A stretch of 64,000 nucleotides of DNA from Durusdinium trenchii (taxonomy: Eukaryota > Sar > Dinophyceae > Suessiales > Symbiodiniaceae): the NCBI GenBank assembly GCA_963970005.1, contig CAXAMN010015002.1, positions 934,071-998,070 on the forward strand, written 5' to 3'. This document shows positions 61,867 to 64,000 of the stretch, piece after piece. The translations under genes and the position numbers were made by a program. The notes under the pieces are model-generated. The model had not been told where the DNA came from, did no database searches, and saw only the letters and a list, made by a program, of their open reading frames with translations. The first letter of the stretch is position 1. Each line of letters begins with the position of its first letter.

Positions 61867-62972
61867 TCAATCTTTTTCTTTGGTCCTAAGGCGTGTTCTG
61901 CTGTCAGCTCGCTCTTTCAGCACTTGCAGTTCGTCATTTAGTTGATACATGCCTCGTTGCAAAGTGTATCGGAGGAAAGTTCCTTGCATCACCTTAGTTA
62001 GTGCATCAGCGAGCTGAGCTCCTGTATGGACCCATCTTAATTGAATGCCTTCGGATAGCAAATCTTTTATTGCCTTTGCTTGAAGTTGTGTACGGAATTC
62101 CTGGCAATTTGGTTGAGCAGTTCGGGTAACCAAATCATACAAAGATTTGCAACCTGTGACAGCTACTGATCGTGGCAAACACTGGGCTAAGGCTGTGGTA
62201 GATTGGATTGGTTTGGGTTCACTCTTAAAAACCTCATGTGGTCGTTTCCAATTGACTTGGGGATTTTGGATCCATGCCCAATAGAGTCTCATCCAAGATA
62301 GCTGGTCTAAGCTTGTTTGGAGCGAAGTTGTTTCGGCTGACAAAGTACTCGTAACTACTTTCTGGATCTTGCGGCAACCCCAGGACAACGGGCTGACTGG
62401 GCATTGATAGTTCTCACTTATATCCCTATGGGTGGCCAAGATGATCATGCCTGTGTGACTTTCTGGGCTCTTGGCCGACGCAAATGACGCGTCCGAGAAT
62501 AACAAGAATCTGAGATCCTTGATTGGGATGGGTTGGATTCTGATGCATGTGTCTTTGTATCGTTTTGCTTCATGAAGTACACGGTTGGCATCGTGCAACG
62601 TTTGGACCGTGGCTTTGTTGATCTCACTTTGGATGTAGCTTAGTTGACTTGAAAGATCCGGTCTCGTGTTGATGCTCGCGTACTGAAGACTTCCCACAAG
62701 TGCAGGGAGCGAGTGTCTCTCTTCGGAGGTCACTTCATCCGTCAGACATGTTCGTCTGCTTGCATTCATGAGGATTGGCTCAATCTTGCTTACATACTTG
62801 GATTGGGACATGATGATACTTTTGTCTGCCTGTTGGTTCATCTCAACACCAGTGAACGTGAATTGACCTACTTTCTTTGATCCAAATGGGAATTTGGCTT
62901 CTAGCTTTGAGATTTGTTCTTCAAAGTATTGATCTCCTCCACCTAGTCCATCGTCAACATGAACTCCTAGGA
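61867..62972 (-). pseudogene. Copia pol C-terminal part: RT palm end plus RNase H
   Basis: The frame enters just after the frameshift with GVLGVHVDDGLGGGD, in which HVDD (62950-62961) is the copia form of the catalytic YVDD box. It then runs to TGA at 61867-61869. The RNase H follows: FSDASFASAK (catalytic Asp), SAETTSLQTSLDQL (Glu) and HTGAQLADALTK (Asp) are the expected signature segments, in the right order and spacing. The next Met in frame (62841) is not a real start; this part belongs to one polyprotein with 62967-64000. Confidence 0.88.
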
Positions 62973-64000
62973 CCCCCGAAATTTTGCTTTGTCCTGGTTT
63001 GTATAGGGTGCTGGAATGAAGTTCAAATCACGAAGGGTCCGATCCAATTCCTTATGCCACAAATAAGGAGCATCGATCAAACCGTAGGCTGATTTTTCGA
63101 GTTTGCAGATTTGATTGGGTTGAAGTTTCAATGCCTTTCGAAGTTCTTCAACAGGTTCCAGGCCTAGAACTCGATCTTCCTGCGTTTTGCCTTGCAAAAA
63201 TGCAGCTTTGATATCGAAGCTTTTCAGAGTCCATCCCATGGATGATATTGCTTGCAACAAGAGCATTTTGGATTGCTTTCCAAGTGTCGGCGAGTCCCGG
63301 GGTATGCTGTCTAACTGGGGATCTTGATATCCAAGGACTACTAGACGTGCTTTCGGTTTATGGGTCTTTGGTCCTGGTCTGACGTTCTCAGTTGATCCGG
63401 TTTGAAGGTCGTCAGCATCAAGGGGTTTCCATACGCATATCCAGCGGCAACGCATTACCTGTTCCGGACACAGCTGATCCCGAAAGATTTTACTCACCGT
63501 CCCTGTGTTTAACCAATTTGTGATCTCCTTTTCCTTTGCTTGAAGGAAGAGAGCTTGTTCTTCGGTGGACAATTGGTGCATCTTTACTTCTGTTCGGTCA
63601 CGCTTGGTGGTGGTAGTCATCATGATAAGATCTGTTGCTGGTGAGTTTTCATCCCATTTCATCATTGTTTCTTGGGGAAACAGGAATTCAGCTTTCCATC
63701 CTACGGCTTCTGAGTCTATTTGGGTTTGGCACCAGTTGACCTGATCTTCTACACTTAGTAGGGAGTCACATACGAGTTCATCACTGAGATCGGATGCTTC
63801 GCTTGGGACCGGCACACTTGCTGCATCCTGATGACCGCCGGGGTCACTCGGCAATTCGATGCTTTGTCGGCTCGCTGGAGACACTTGACTCTCTGGAATC
63901 GAGGGCTCTTGATCTGGCTGGACCTCTGACGAATTCGATGTGTTTCCTGTTCCTACGTGTTGTGGGATTATATTGCTATCTTCTTGGCTCTCTGGTGGAG
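62967..64000 (-). pseudogene. Copia pol: linker and reverse transcriptase N-terminal part, open at window edge
   Basis: The frame is open from the window edge, with no stop between 64000 and the GTG at 63884, to TAG at 62967-62969. It begins with a Ser/Pro/Glu-rich linker. The RVT_2 domain starts near RCRWICVWKPL. KARLVVLGYQDPQLDSIPRD, KSFDIKAAFLQGKTQED and CKLEKSAYGLIDAPYLWHKE are the familiar conserved blocks (first catalytic Asp in FDIKAAF). The stop comes immediately after a run of five C on the plus strand; the protein continues in another frame right behind it. Confidence 0.9.

Larger units (their letters stand above)
61867..64000 (-). mobile_element. Ty1/copia-type LTR retrotransposon, 3' half of pol, truncated by window edge
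   Basis: Reading leftwards from the right edge there is an open linker region, a reverse transcriptase (RVT_2 type) and an RNase H, in copia order. No integrase, gag or LTR is seen in the window. The 5' part lies beyond 64000, and I could not recognise an LTR left of 61867. Only one lesion (62973-62977) breaks the frame in over 2.1 kb, so the copy appears young. Confidence 0.93.

Noticed and set aside
1..64000. tRNA, rRNA, CRISPR arrays, bacterial operons, DinoSL relicts
   Set aside because: No cloverleaf, rRNA core, regular spacer-repeat array, ribosome-binding site or spliced-leader string was recognised on reading through the window.

Overview
The window looks like a piece of a dinoflagellate nuclear genome, most likely Symbiodiniaceae-like. 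Three things point there. Coding sequence comes as short GC-rich exons in AT-richer DNA. The introns that can be checked by protein homology and reading phase use GT, GC and one GA donor, mostly with an AG|G acceptor. The right end carries a Ty1/copia-type retroelement of the kind that fills these genomes. Nothing suggests a prokaryote: there are no operons or ribosome-binding sites, and outside the retroelement no open frame exceeds about 210 codons. No DinoSL spliced-leader relict was seen.

Layout. 0-8 kb: hairpin repeats, microsatellites and a few isolated exon-like segments. About 9.7-12.7 kb: minus-strand gene fragment with a hydrophobic segment, function unknown. 14-15.4 kb: isolated minus-strand exon candidates. 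16.8-20.9 kb: the best gene of the window, an eight-exon minus-strand HAD-superfamily (Cof/HAD-IIB-like) phosphatase of 292 residues with all four HAD motifs, rebuilt here from phase-consistent exons. 21.2-22.6 kb: two exons of another minus-strand gene just upstream of it. 29.3-32 kb and 37.7-38.7 kb: two RRM (RNA-recognition motif) gene fragments on the minus strand. 33-35 kb and 45-61 kb: further exon candidates on either strand without recognisable function. 61.9-64 kb: copia reverse transcriptase/RNase H on the minus strand, running off the right edge and broken by one frameshift.

Between these lie long stretches with no supportable gene. They hold TA microsatellites, short tandem repeats, several fold-back (hairpin) elements, including a family with a conserved centre and locus-specific stems, and a dispersed repeat seen three times.

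Most exons with recognisable homology lie on the minus strand, which fits the unidirectional gene arrays of dinoflagellates. Many exon calls rest on open frame plus splice signals only. GC-rich DNA here keeps several frames open on both strands, so those calls carry low confidence.
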